Assembly (NCBI GenBank): GCA_012520575.1
Contig: JAAYOB010000023.1
Span: 1 to 64,000 of the forward strand
Length of the DNA stretch: 64,000 nucleotides
Direction: 5' to 3'
DNA from: Candidatus Stramentimicrobium fermentans
GTDB lineage: Bacteria > Atribacterota > Phoenicimicrobiia > Phoenicimicrobiales > Stramentimicrobiaceae
The notes under the pieces were generated by a model that was not told the DNA's origin, searched no databases, and saw nothing but the letters and a program-made list of their open reading frames with translations. The stretch's first letter is position 1. Every line of letters starts with the position of its first letter. The translations under genes and the position numbers were made by a program. Positions 48,299-59,500 of the stretch are shown here, piece after piece.

Positions 48299-49231
48299 TT
48301 ATTGGGCGAGGGACATGATTTTGGCGTCTTCAGCTACCTCAAGATAAAGCCTAGTCCCTTCTTTCAATATTACATTTTTCCCCGGAACTAAAGCACCGAC
48401 AGCCAAACCGATTGGATTGCTTAATATAATCAATCCCGCAATGCCGGCACCTACCGCAACCCCTAAACGGGTCTTCTCATCTTCTGTCAGCTCTGCCATA
48501 TCTAATTTGATATGAGAACCGCCTAATGTTTCAATGGATTTAAAGTCAAGTTCCAGCTGACCTCTTTTCAATAAAACCGAAGCCTTCTTGGCCTTGATTA
48601 CCTCGCCTTGGGCAGTAGTGCCCTTGGGGATAATTACTGAACCGGCATATACTATATCCTCAGCAACCTGATAGGTAAATGTATCACCGCCTTTATTCTT
48701 TTTGGAGCTGATTTTATCTAATAAGGTTACCGGGATTAAAGTACCGGCAGGGATATTTATTTCCTTGCTAGCAGGCCTTCCTTCGGGAAAACAGACATTG
48801 AATATTTTTTCAGCCCTCATAGCTAATACCTCTTCTGACAGCTCCCCAAATATTGTTAATTCTAAGTCTTCTATTTTAGGTAATAGGGGATCTTCGGTAA
48901 TCCTGTCTTGCAAAACCCGTTGAGTGGAATTTATTTTAAAGGACAAAGAAGGCTCTTCGGGAGTACCGGTAATGACGAAATCTTTCAACTGCTTTACTCT
49001 GTCTGTAATTATTCCCGGAAGAGTTCTACCTACCAGATCTTTTTCCAGTAATTCCACTCTGTTAAGGAGTGAATCGTCCCGGGGTTCACCATAGATTAGT
49101 ATCTCGATCTGTGTCAGGTCTTCTATAATCGGGATTTCTGCTGTTGCCTGTGCCAAAGCAATCTGGGGCAGAATAATGGAAAAAATAAAAACAATGGCAA
49201 AAAATATTGATATTCTTTTTTTAGTAAACAT
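48299..49231 (-). CDS. Secreted protein of unknown function (SH3/beta-barrel-like C-terminal region)
   Basis: Signal peptide IILPQIALAQA; INIPAGTLIPVTLLDKISSKKNKGGDTFTYQVAEDIVYAGSVIIPKGTTAQGEVIKA. Confidence 0.7.
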   Translation of the reverse strand: MFTKKRISIFFAIVFIFSIILPQIALAQATAEIPIIEDLTQIEILIYGEPRDDSLLNRVELLEKDLVGRTLPGIITDRVKQLKDFVITGTPEEPSLSFKINSTQRVLQDRITEDPLLPKIEDLELTIFGELSEEVLAMRAEKIFNVCFPEGRPASKEINIPAGTLIPVTLLDKISSKKNKGGDTFTYQVAEDIVYAGSVIIPKGTTAQGEVIKAKKASVLLKRGQLELDFKSIETLGGSHIKLDMAELTEDEKTRLGVAVGAGIAGLIILSNPIGLAVGALVPGKNVILKEGTRLYLEVAEDAKIMSLAQ

Positions 49232-49525
49232 AGTGTCCTCTCACCTCAATTTGATAATAAATCTAAATAATAATATTCTAAAAAATTAACTAAGAACTAA
49301 TGACCAAGTACTTATAAGCCATGATAAATCATAACTCTTTTACTAAATATTGTCTATATAATTATAGCTTAGTTTATAATATTATGACAAGTAGTAATAA
49401 AAATTATTATCTGGAGAAAAGATGTGGGAATAAGAGAGTGAGGTTGACACGAGGGCTGATCGCGGCAATAGAGCTCTCTCGCAGAGGCGGAAGTAAAGAT
49501 AGTCACAGGGGAATGGTTGGGGATT

Positions 49526-49558
49526 AAAAAAGCCTCCGGAAAATTCCGGAGGCTTTTC
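49526..49558. terminator. Intrinsic terminator downstream of SLH porin
   Basis: AAAAAGCCTCCGGAAAATTCCGGAGGCTTTT. Confidence 0.9.
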
Positions 49559-49584
49559 GTTCAAGATAAAATAATCAGCAATGA

Positions 49585-51267
49585 TCAGAATTTGACTTCG
49601 ATACCAGCATAGATCTTGGTAACGTCGTTATTAATTACCCAATCATCCTTATCTGACCAATCAGCTATGTCAGCTTCCCAATCGTTCATTTCAACACCGA
49701 CCTTTAAGGTGGTATTCTCAGCTACGTTATATTTGAGCTGAGCTTCTGCACTGTAGAAAGGAACGAATGCAGAATTAACGCGGCCTTCAACGATTAACTG
49801 CATTGGATCATCCGGGAATTTATAGGTAACATTGCCCACAACTCTGTATGCCGGTAATGCTGCAAAGAGATAATCAGCGTGTGCATTAACCACAAATTCA
49901 TTGTCATCACCGAAAGTAAGATTCAAGTATTCACCTTCTAAGTAGATGTCGCCGGTAAGTAATCTGTATTCACCCTTGATATAGGCTTTTTCGTCCGGGT
50001 TATCTTCATTAATATTAGTGAAATCTAAGCGTAAGCCACCGGTATTAGCCTTCGGAACGGCGAAAGCGGAATCCATTACGTATTTCCAGCTTGGAGTAAG
50101 TTTAATCTGGAGGTCATCATCTTCATCGGTTAGCATAAAGGCTAATGATGCTTTTACGCCAATCTCGTCAGGATCGTAACCGCTGTTATCAAGAACAAAT
50201 CCGGGCTGGGTATACCAACCTTCAACAGTTAAAGCTATATCTTTATCATCGCCGAGGTCGACACCTAATTTACCAGCTGCTCCAAAAGCAACGTTAACGA
50301 AATCACTTACTACACCGGCTTCTACGTCAACTTTTATAGAATCATCATCACCTGCAACGAATCCCACATTGCCACCGCCGAATACTACATTGTTAATAAG
50401 ATCGTAACCGGCTGTTATGCCAACAGGTATATCGTCTTCATCCCCTAAATCAAAGGCGACATTCAGGTAGTAGAAATCTTCTACCCGGCTAAACAATGTC
50501 CAAGTGCCGAGATCTTCTTCTGTATCCCACTGCCACTGTGCCCAGAAGCCCGGGAATTTTTCATTTTCATCAAAGTCATAGAATAAGCCTAATCCAATGG
50601 TAGCCGGAGCTACATCAGAAGAGACCAGCAAATCCCAATCGCCGGAGTATTTTAAGTTATATTTGCGAGGAGTAATAGTTACCGGACCATTGAGTACATT
50701 GCTAACTCTAAAGGTAATATCGGCAGTTGTTTCCGGGTTAATCTCAGCGGCAAATTTGAGGTCAACACGGTCTGTTAAAGTTGCCGGGGCGAGCGGATCG
50801 CCGGACATATCATAAACATCCTTGCTATAGTCAGCTTTCCAGGTTCCTGTGATTTTGACCGGTTCAAAGAATCTCTCATGTTTATCAACGACTGCCTGTA
50901 AGGCTGCAATAGCTTCACTGTTTTTGCCTACTGCTGCTTCTAAGTCAGCTACAGTAACTCCCAGGTTGGCAAGCTCATCAGCAAATTCCACAGCTAGCTT
51001 GGACAGGATTTCAACATCTTCTGCCAGAGCACCATACTGTTCAACATAAGCCAATAATCTGGCTACGGCTTCGGCAAATTCGTAACGGGTTAATGTTCTC
51101 TGTCCGCCGTAAGTACCATCCGGGTAACCAATAATCACGCCTTTTGCGGCAAGTACCTGAACTGCATCATATGCCCAGTGAGTTAGTGGCACATCTACAA
51201 AAGGATTAGCTAAAGCTGGAATGGCCAGAGCAAATACGAGTAATACTACTAATGCTAATTTCTTCAT
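49585..51267 (-). CDS. SLH-domain outer-membrane porin (OmpM-like)
   Basis: Signal peptide; NPFVDVPLTHWAYDAVQVLAAKGVIIGYPDGTYGGQRTLTRYEFAEAVARLL (SLH), coiled coil, then alternating beta-barrel pattern ending TKIYAGIEVKF. Confidence 0.9.
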   Translation of the reverse strand: MKKLALVVLLVFALAIPALANPFVDVPLTHWAYDAVQVLAAKGVIIGYPDGTYGGQRTLTRYEFAEAVARLLAYVEQYGALAEDVEILSKLAVEFADELANLGVTVADLEAAVGKNSEAIAALQAVVDKHERFFEPVKITGTWKADYSKDVYDMSGDPLAPATLTDRVDLKFAAEINPETTADITFRVSNVLNGPVTITPRKYNLKYSGDWDLLVSSDVAPATIGLGLFYDFDENEKFPGFWAQWQWDTEEDLGTWTLFSRVEDFYYLNVAFDLGDEDDIPVGITAGYDLINNVVFGGGNVGFVAGDDDSIKVDVEAGVVSDFVNVAFGAAGKLGVDLGDDKDIALTVEGWYTQPGFVLDNSGYDPDEIGVKASLAFMLTDEDDDLQIKLTPSWKYVMDSAFAVPKANTGGLRLDFTNINEDNPDEKAYIKGEYRLLTGDIYLEGEYLNLTFGDDNEFVVNAHADYLFAALPAYRVVGNVTYKFPDDPMQLIVEGRVNSAFVPFYSAEAQLKYNVAENTTLKVGVEMNDWEADIADWSDKDDWVINNDVTKIYAGIEVKF

Positions 51268-51647
51268 ATTTTTCTCCTTGGTATTTTTTTATATTTCCAG
51301 CTTAATTCTCTTTCCAAACAATAATTAGCTGAGTATCCTTCGTTTCCTCATCAAGATGTTTTTCTGAAAGAATTAAGTTGGGTGTTTGCACCATTTCTGA
51401 ATAAATAAAACAGGCACCAATTCTTCTTCACCTCCTTCCTTCCCGTTTTATCTATAAGTTGAAATGACACAAATCTTTAGTCAGTATAATTTAGGGTAAT
51501 AATATTACGTACTTAAAACTAAGGTATGTAATATTCAAATTTGGGGGGTAGATTTAAATTTAGAAAGAACTTTTTTACTATTATAGAATGGTAAGAATGC
51601 CAATGTCAAGCTTTTTTATCTAAAAATTATTATAGTTAGCCGATTAG

Positions 51648-52856
51648 CTAATCAGTTAATTGATTAGATACTTCCATTATAACCTTAAGAGGTCCGGTTG
51701 TCCAGGTATCATTGAACGCTGTTACTTTTACTTGTATGGCAATATCGCTTTGCACCACATCCTGAACCATTTCAAAAAGATTAACAGCCGAAATAGTGCC
51801 AACCAGACTGGTACGTGGTTCGGGGATAATGCCTTCTTGTACGGCTTTTAAATTAACCTTACGCAAGAGAGCAAATAATCTATTTTCAGCTTCTTTAGGG
51901 TCTTTTGTTACCGGTATCTCTTCTACTAGAAGAACCTCATTTTTATGAAAGACCAGTTTATTTTCCAACAGAGAAAAATTAGCGATAACTGCTTCTCCTT
52001 CAATAACATTCATAGCGGCAATCAAGCGGACAATCAATTCTTCTTTACTTTGAGAAATATTTTGCATAGTATCATCAAATTCTTTTTTAGAGATAATCAG
52101 CACTTGTCCACTGTTCTCATCGGGTGCTGCACCCAATTCAATTACCTTTGCAGTAGCCTGGCTAAGCAGACTAAAGAGGCTTTGCTCTACCTCTTTCTTT
52201 GCGGTTTCAGCTTTGATAATAGTCATGGCGATTTCTTCGCCCTGGTCTATAATGATGTCTCCGCTCCTCAGCCAGCTAATTCCGGAGTATAAAACTTTTA
52301 TCGCTTCCTGTAATTCGACTATTTCTTCTTGTAAATTATCTCTCTCAATGATCAGTTCCTGCCCTATCTCCCTCAGGGATTCTAATTGAGCAGTCTGTGA
52401 TTCAATCTGACTATTTAGCTTTAGATATTGTTTTTCTGATTCTTCTAATTCCAGGGTCTTTTCTTCTAATTTGTGACGTGTTTCTGCCAGCAGGGTATTT
52501 CTGATATTGATTTCCTCTGTTAATTCACTCTGTCTCCGGCGCAACTCTTCCATACCGAACAAGGCAGTACGGACATCTTTGGAAAGAATAGACAAGATGG
52601 TTATTGTGAGAATGGAAATAATAATACCGGTTAAAATAGCAATAAGAATAGCGGTACGCCGGGGACGTAAACCGAATATAGTTATTTTTTTCTTGCCGAC
52701 ACGGAAACCGGTTAAATCCCCGATATAGGCAATTAATCCGCTGATTATTATTAAGGTTAAGATTAGGACTATGCTATACATAATATTGCGGGGGAGGTGT
52801 CCCCTAAAAACCCTCAAATATAATAATAAGGTTATCGATTTTTCAGTCAAAAACAA
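51648..52856 (-). CDS. DUF3084-like membrane protein with coiled coil
   Basis: MYSIVLILTLIIISGLIAYIGDLTGFRVGKKKITIFGLRPRRTAILIAILTG; long coiled coil; likely start at the internal MYSIV. Confidence 0.8.
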   Translation of the reverse strand: MFLTEKSITLLLYLRVFRGHLPRNIMYSIVLILTLIIISGLIAYIGDLTGFRVGKKKITIFGLRPRRTAILIAILTGIIISILTITILSILSKDVRTALFGMEELRRRQSELTEEINIRNTLLAETRHKLEEKTLELEESEKQYLKLNSQIESQTAQLESLREIGQELIIERDNLQEEIVELQEAIKVLYSGISWLRSGDIIIDQGEEIAMTIIKAETAKKEVEQSLFSLLSQATAKVIELGAAPDENSGQVLIISKKEFDDTMQNISQSKEELIVRLIAAMNVIEGEAVIANFSLLENKLVFHKNEVLLVEEIPVTKDPKEAENRLFALLRKVNLKAVQEGIIPEPRTSLVGTISAVNLFEMVQDVVQSDIAIQVKVTAFNDTWTTGPLKVIMEVSNQLTD

Positions 52857-52887
52857 AAAATAAAGAATTCGGGCTAAAGAGCAGGCA

Positions 52888-52924
52888 TGAGATTGCCGCA
52901 GCCGCTACACTCCTTCGCAAGGAC
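52888..52924 (-). repeat. Dispersed intergenic repeat copy
   Basis: Reverse complement GTCCTTGCGAAGGAGTGTAGCGGCTGCGGCAATCTCA. Confidence 0.6.
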
Positions 52925-52980
52925 AAAAAAGGAAATTCCTACTGAAAATTATAAACCATGAACCGAAAACTTCTTTATCT

Positions 52981-53709
52981 TCATAATGAAAACCGTTCAC
53001 CGAGATAATATTTTCTGGTTATTTCTAAATCGGCAACCTCTGAAGGTTTTCCCGAAGCTAATATTTTCCCATCATGCATTATATAGGTGCGGTCGGTAAT
53101 CTTCATGGTCTCTCGAACATTATGGTCGGTAATTAAAATACCCAGACCTTTTTCTTTCAAAAATTCAATAATCTCCTGAATATCATAGACCGCGATAGGG
53201 TCTACTCCGGTAAAAGGCTCATCTAATAAGATAAAAGAGGGTGAACCGGCTAAAGTGCGAGCTATCTCTACCCTTCTCCGCTCACCGCCTGAGAGCATAT
53301 ATCCCTTGTAATCAGCCAGATGTTCGATTTCCAGTTCTTTTAACATTTTTTGGCAAGTTTTTTCTCTCTCCGTCTTATCAATGCCCAGAGCTTCCAGTAT
53401 TAACAGGATATTCTCATCCACAGACAATTTTCGGAAAATAGAGGGTTCCTGAGCCAGATATCCTAACCCCATTCTAGCTCGTTTGAACATAGGGGTATGG
53501 GTTATATCTTTCCCTTCAAAAAAAACTTTTCCTTTATCCGGCCTGATTAGCCCTACTATCATATAAAAGGTAGTTGTTTTACCGGCCCCGTTAGAGCCCA
53601 GCAAACCAACTACCTCTCCTTTATTAATCTCAATATTTACCTCATCAACAACTCTGCGTTTACGATAAACTTTAACCAGTTGTTCGGTCCATATTTTTCC
53701 CAAAAACAT
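52981..53709 (-). CDS. lptB: LPS export ABC transporter ATP-binding protein
   Basis: VVGLLGSNGAGKTTTFYMIVGLIRPDKG; GLGYLAQEPSIFRKLSVDENI; MLSGGERRRVEIARTLAGSPSFILLDEPFTGVDPIAV. Confidence 0.96.
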   Translation of the reverse strand: MFLGKIWTEQLVKVYRKRRVVDEVNIEINKGEVVGLLGSNGAGKTTTFYMIVGLIRPDKGKVFFEGKDITHTPMFKRARMGLGYLAQEPSIFRKLSVDENILLILEALGIDKTEREKTCQKMLKELEIEHLADYKGYMLSGGERRRVEIARTLAGSPSFILLDEPFTGVDPIAVYDIQEIIEFLKEKGLGILITDHNVRETMKITDRTYIMHDGKILASGKPSEVADLEITRKYYLGERFSL

Positions 53710-53772
53710 CTCCTGTAAGTTTTATGAACAATAAACAATGTGTCTTAATTGTTCATAAAAACAAAGTATGAA

Positions 53773-54303
53773 TTATTTCCCGCTAATAATTTTCCCCAGT
53801 ACCGCAATTACATCCTGAGTCAAATTATCTCCACCATATAGAACGACAGGATATTCATTTATTTCGCTACCGGTAAAAACCGGAACTTCTCTATTGATAA
53901 TTAACTGATATTGTTTTTCTTCTCCAACAACACTGATGGCTTTCAATACATCTGAATTTCTCTCGGCTTGCAAAGCCTGCCTTTGTGCTATTATTTTTTG
54001 CTTAACCGGGTCCCATTCCTTATTAAACTCTTCTTCCAGCTTTTTCAACTCCAGTTCTTCCAATCCCTTCCCCTCCTGATTGAGCTTAGCCTGTCTGGTC
54101 TGTAATTCTGTCATCAGCTCTTTTTCGAGCTCAATAATTTTTTCAGAATTAGGGTGACTGGCGATAACTTGAGTCAGATTGATATAACCGATTTTCTGAG
54201 CCAATACACCTATGGAAAAAATAGAAACTAATAGTATAATCAGTGCTAAAGATAATAATATTCTGCCCTTGCTCATAGTTCTTGCCTTCTCGTGAAAAGC
54301 CAT
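53773..54303 (-). CDS. OmpH/Skp family periplasmic chaperone
   Basis: KIGYINLTQVIASHPNSEKIIELEKELMTELQTRQAKLNQEGKGLEELE; adjacent to bamA. Confidence 0.85.
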   Translation of the reverse strand: MAFHEKARTMSKGRILLSLALIILLVSIFSIGVLAQKIGYINLTQVIASHPNSEKIIELEKELMTELQTRQAKLNQEGKGLEELELKKLEEEFNKEWDPVKQKIIAQRQALQAERNSDVLKAISVVGEEKQYQLIINREVPVFTGSEINEYPVVLYGGDNLTQDVIAVLGKIISGK

Positions 54304-54405
54304 TCGTTACCTTCCTCCTTCATTTGTATCTAAAAACATATAGTTATTATTTTTAATTAAATTTAGTTTAATAATGGTACAAATAAATCCGGTTTCAAAT
54401 TTTAT

Positions 54406-56154
54406 TTAAAAAGTATGGCCAATGCTGAAATACGCCTTACCCTCCTCATCACCTTCTCCAAAACCATAATCGATACTGATTGGTCCTAAGAAAGTATCAA
54501 AACGTATTCCCACTCCCTTACCGAATTTTAAATCACCGATAGTGATGGGTATACCGTGGTCCCAGGCATAACCAAGGTCCGCAAATAGTACAGCTTGCAG
54601 ATTGTCTGCCACGGGGAAACGATACTCCACATTAAAAACAAGAGACACATCCCCTACAAATTCCTTGTATTCATAGCCTCTAATGGTACCCAGTCCGCCA
54701 ATTTCGTATTTAGCGAAAGAAGGAAGTGAAGTATCTCCATAGCCGACCATCATTCTCATAGCAAGTACGCCCTCATTGATAGCGCTTGATATGGTAGTAT
54801 CTCTTTTGTAGCCTTCCCTAATGGGACCGGTAGAAAAGTAGGTGCGTAGATCGAGATCATATTTACGAAAATTATAATCTCCACCTAATACTCCGCCTGC
54901 ACTTAAAACTGAAACGGTACCAAACCATCCTTCTGTAGGGTTAAACCGGTCATCACGAGTATCATAGATCAAGAATGGTTTTAAGCTATTGGTTAGCCCT
55001 GCCTGGAGGTTATCAGGCAGTTTTCCGGATATTAATTCATAAGAAGCCTCTTCGCTCTTCAGTTCTATACCTACTTTAAAATGTTCCTTAAATTCTTGTC
55101 CGAAGGTAAGTTTGCCGCCCATTCTTTCCATCTCATATTTTGAATCAATGCCGTCGATTTGTTTATTTACTTCCAGGAAAGTGTCGTAAACATCTAAACC
55201 GAAGAAAGTAGGAGAAGAGGCATTTCCCAGCCATGGATCATAAAAGGACAGGCTATAGGTGGTTCTTCCGCCCACTTCCAGCTTTGCTTCAATGCTCTGC
55301 CCCTGTCCAAAGAGATTTGCCTCTTTAACACTGGCATAGGCAAATAACCCTTCGCCGGTACTATAGCCGCCACCGCCGCCCAGCAGACCGGTGCTTTTTT
55401 CCCTCACTTCAATGACCAATACAATCATATTCTCGGCACTGCCCGGCTCTAATTTCATAGACACGTCATCAAAAAAACCGAGATTATAAACATCTTGCAG
55501 AGATTTCCGTACCTCATTAAAATCAAACAGCTGACCCGGCTCAACTTTAACGTGTCTCCTGATTACCCGATCTACTGTTTTTTCGTTTCCGGTAATCTTT
55601 ATTTCTTCAATTTTTCCTTCTACAATTTTAATGAGTAGTACCCCGGTGTCCTGATTATAATCAATATCCTCTAATTGAGCTAAAATAAGTCCTTTTTCTC
55701 TGTAGAGTTGAGAAATTCTATCCAGATCATTCTGTAATATCATCTGTGAAAATACTTGTCCTTTGTCTAAAACCATAGCATTTTTAATTTCTTGTGCTTC
55801 TAAAACAGTACTGCCTTCGATAACAATATCTTTCACTAAGGTATTTTCCTTGACCGAAAAAACAACTCTATAGCCATCTCTGAAGGGCTCTAATTTGACC
55901 TGTACATCTAAAAAATAACCCGAATCATAGATAGCCTTCATATCAGTTTGAATTTTATCTTTAGAAAAAGTATCGCCGATATTGGAAGAGATTAGGGAAA
56001 TAATAAATTTGGTATCGATATGTTCATTATCACGCACTACAATAGCCGTAATTTTACCATTATTTTGTGCGAGAACTACACTCCCAAACAGGAAAAGCAA
56101 TAAAAGAGATATGATTAAGAAAACCAAGCCTTTATTTATAGTTTTATGCCCCAA
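54406..56154 (-). CDS. bamA: BamA/Omp85 outer-membrane assembly factor
   Basis: POTRA-like repeats (VKDIVIEGSTVLEAQEIKNAMVLDKGQVFS; IEEIKITGNEKTVDRVIRRHVKVEPGQLFDF); GGLGTIRGYEYKEFVGDVSLVFNVEYRFPV. Confidence 0.95.
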   Translation of the reverse strand: MGHKTINKGLVFLIISLLLLFLFGSVVLAQNNGKITAIVVRDNEHIDTKFIISLISSNIGDTFSKDKIQTDMKAIYDSGYFLDVQVKLEPFRDGYRVVFSVKENTLVKDIVIEGSTVLEAQEIKNAMVLDKGQVFSQMILQNDLDRISQLYREKGLILAQLEDIDYNQDTGVLLIKIVEGKIEEIKITGNEKTVDRVIRRHVKVEPGQLFDFNEVRKSLQDVYNLGFFDDVSMKLEPGSAENMIVLVIEVREKSTGLLGGGGGYSTGEGLFAYASVKEANLFGQGQSIEAKLEVGGRTTYSLSFYDPWLGNASSPTFFGLDVYDTFLEVNKQIDGIDSKYEMERMGGKLTFGQEFKEHFKVGIELKSEEASYELISGKLPDNLQAGLTNSLKPFLIYDTRDDRFNPTEGWFGTVSVLSAGGVLGGDYNFRKYDLDLRTYFSTGPIREGYKRDTTISSAINEGVLAMRMMVGYGDTSLPSFAKYEIGGLGTIRGYEYKEFVGDVSLVFNVEYRFPVADNLQAVLFADLGYAWDHGIPITIGDLKFGKGVGIRFDTFLGPISIDYGFGEGDEEGKAYFSIGHTF

Positions 56155-56512
56155 CTTTTCTTACCTCCTGGATATTTATTTCTCAATCTTGATTGCTCAG
56201 TCTTAGCTGATTAACTCTACAGAGAATTATTTTACTCTGTTCATTATATAACATATCTGACAATATCTAAACTAATTTCCAAAAAATATTTCGAAAATAA
56301 AGCTTATCGCTCTTTTAAATCAAATTATCGAAAGTATAAAATAAATGGTACTACAATTATCATTAATTATCTACAGCAAGAATTATCATAAACAGTGATA
56401 ACTGTAGTGATAGAAAATAAAAAATGATGGTTTCGAGACCCCCAGAACAATTAAATTTTTATTCTTGTCAACTGCTTTATCTAATCTGAATACACTTTTT
56501 ATTTCAGTTAAA

Positions 56513-59500
56513 TTAAAACTGTATATTCATTTTTCGGGCTAAATCATCCAGATAAGTATAGAGAATCGGTATAAAGACCAAGGTAAGAAAGGTGGAGGAG
56601 GTTAGCCCTCCTATAATAGTAACAGCCAACGGCGCTCTCATTTCAGCGCCTTCTCCTAAACCAATAGCCATAGGAACTAAAGCCAGTACGGTGGTAAGGG
56701 TGGTCATTAAAATTGGTCTCAAACGGGTCTCCCCTGCTTCAATCACTGCTTCATTGCGCCCCAAGCCGCTTTTCCGCAATTGATTAATATAATCAATCAA
56801 AACTATAGCATTGTTTACTACGACACCCGCCAGTATGATTAAGCCAATGAGAGAAAGTACATTTAAACTTATTCCGGATAGCATTAAAGCTATAATTACC
56901 CCGATAAAAGAAAAGGGAATAGAAAAAATAACCGCAAATGGGAAAAGCAATGATTCAAATTGTGCGGCTATAATCATATATACTAACAGTATAGATAGAA
57001 TCAAGGCAAAGAAAAGTTCTCGAAAAGACTTGTTCATCTCCTCTTGTTCACCGGCAAAGGCATAATGATAGCCTTCCGGCAAAACTAAAGAATTCAATTT
57101 TTGCCGGGCTTCTTGAATGACACTGCCCAAGAATCTGCCGCTAACATTACCGGTTACTTGAACCTGTCTCTGTTGGTTTTCCCGATTGATTCCCTGAGGA
57201 CCTATCCCTACCTCTACCCGGGCAATCTCTTTCAGGGGAACCTGTAAACCATAGTTAGAGCTAATCATCATATTTTCTAACTCCTGCAGTTCACCATACC
57301 CGCTCTTCTCGAGTTTTACGGTTATATTATAGCGCTCTCCACCTTCCTGGAAGTAGCCGGCTACTTTGCCCAAGAGGGCATCATGCACATTAGAGGCTAC
57401 CTGACCGGCGCTCAAACCATATAAATTCACTTTTTCCCGGTCAATGGCAATATGCAGTTCGGGCCGTACCTCTTCTACACTGCTCTGTAAATCATAAATT
57501 CCCTCCACCTCTGATAGAAGAGACATTATGGTATTGGCAATAAAATCTAATTCTCCCAGTGAATCACCACTGATATTAATGGTGAGAGCAGCGCCTGAGG
57601 TAAGAGAGAGATTCTGTTCGCTAAAACGAATCTGGGTATCGGGATATTCCCCTATCCTATCGCGCAGTTCGGCAATGATATCCGAACTATCCCTTTCTCT
57701 TTCACCTTTTTCTATCAGAGTAGCCATTATAGCTGCGTTATTACCGCCGGATCCCCCAATGTCCATACTGCTTCCACTGCCAACCGTGGTAAAAACATTT
57801 TCGATCTCAGGAACACTATGGACCACCTTTTCGATTTCCCGGGCAATTTCTCTGGTCACCTCAAAATTAGTACCCACCGGCAGTGAGATATTGATGCTGA
57901 AATTGCCCTGGTCTATCGCCGGAAAAAATTCAGCTCCCACTAAGGGTAAAAGAGTGAAGGACAGAACTAATATTGCTATAGCCATAAGGACCATGATACC
58001 CCTGTGTCTTAAAGCCCAATCGATAAGATAGCTATATTCCCGACGGACAGCATTAAAGAAACCTCTCTTATTTGCCTCCTTAGCAGTAAGAGATGAGGAC
58101 CGGTCAGCAGCATCACTTGAAGGAGATAATATTTTTCTGTTTCGGGAACGGGAAAAAAGCATGGGTACCAAGGTTAGCGCAACAAACAGAGACATTAAGA
58201 GAGAGAAAGCAATGGTCAGACCCATAGTCTTAAACAATTCACCGGCAATCCCAGAAACATAGACGACCGGAAGAAAAACAGCAATAGTGGTTAAGGTGGA
58301 AGCGGTAATGGCATCCGCTACCTCATTGGCGCCAAGCTCCGCCGCGAGGGCGGCATCTTTACCCAGTTCTCGATGACGAAACACATTTTCCAACACTACA
58401 ATGGAATTATCCACCAGTATCCCGATACCTAAGGCCAAACCTCCCAGAGTCATCATATTGAGAGTTAATTTAGCAAAATAGAGTAGAGTAAAGGTAGAAA
58501 TAACGGATATGGGAATAGAAAACCCGATAATAAGGGTACTTTTAATACTGTGAAGAAAGGCATACAAGACAAGCATGGTCAGTACTGCACCAATAAGCAG
58601 GGTATCGGAAACTTCTTTTATCGCCTTTTTAATAAAATCCGAGGAGTCAAAGACGGTAATGGCTTTAGTATCACCAGGCAGAATTCCCTTATTTTTAATG
58701 GTATTAAGCTCACTGTTCACCCGATTTGCTACAATAACGGTATTCGTTCCGGATTCCTTTTGTAAAGTTAAAGAGATACTGGGGTAACCGTTGATATAAG
58801 CTACCGTTTGCTGTTTTTTAAAGGTATCTGAAATCCGGGCAATCTCTTTCAGGGGTATTTGATTACCTTTTACCGTAGATATGATGACATTTTCAATATC
58901 GGCAATGCTCTCAAAACGTCCCAGGGTTCTGATTAAAAAATCAACATTCCCTTCCCTTAAGGTACCGGCCGGCAGGTTAATATTCTCACTCCTTAAAGCC
59001 ATTACCACCTGGTCCAGAGTCAGGCTGTTGGCTCTCAGTTTTTCATTATCAACCGATACCAGTATCTCTCGTTCCACTCCGCCGCTTACCGAGGCACTGG
59101 CAATACCCTCTATCCTTTCCAGACGTGGCTTGAGTAAAAGGCGGGCAAATCTATCCAGCTCATGCAGTGAATATTGCTCCGAATTGATACCTAAGACCAT
59201 GATGGGCATCATAGAAGGGTCAAACTTAATCACACTGGGGTCGCCGGCTCCTTCCGGCAGTATTCTTTTTACCTGGTCTATCTTTTCTCTGACCTCTAAG
59301 ATGGCAATATCCATATTGGTCCCCCATTGAAAAGATAAGAGCAGTACTGTGTTTCCTTCTTGGGAAATAGAATTGATGGTATCGACGCGATGGACAGTAC
59401 TTACCACTTCCTCCAGCGGAATGGTAATCAGCGCTTCCATCTCTTCCGGAGCAGCGCCGGGATAAGAGACCATTATGGCTGATACGGGGAAAGACATATC

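Noticed and set aside
49321-49527. 68-aa plus-strand ORF
   Set aside because: Runs into the porin terminator region; no signature.
57528-58031. 167-aa plus-strand ORF (also 58881-59330)
   Set aside because: Antisense shadows of the RND transporter gene.
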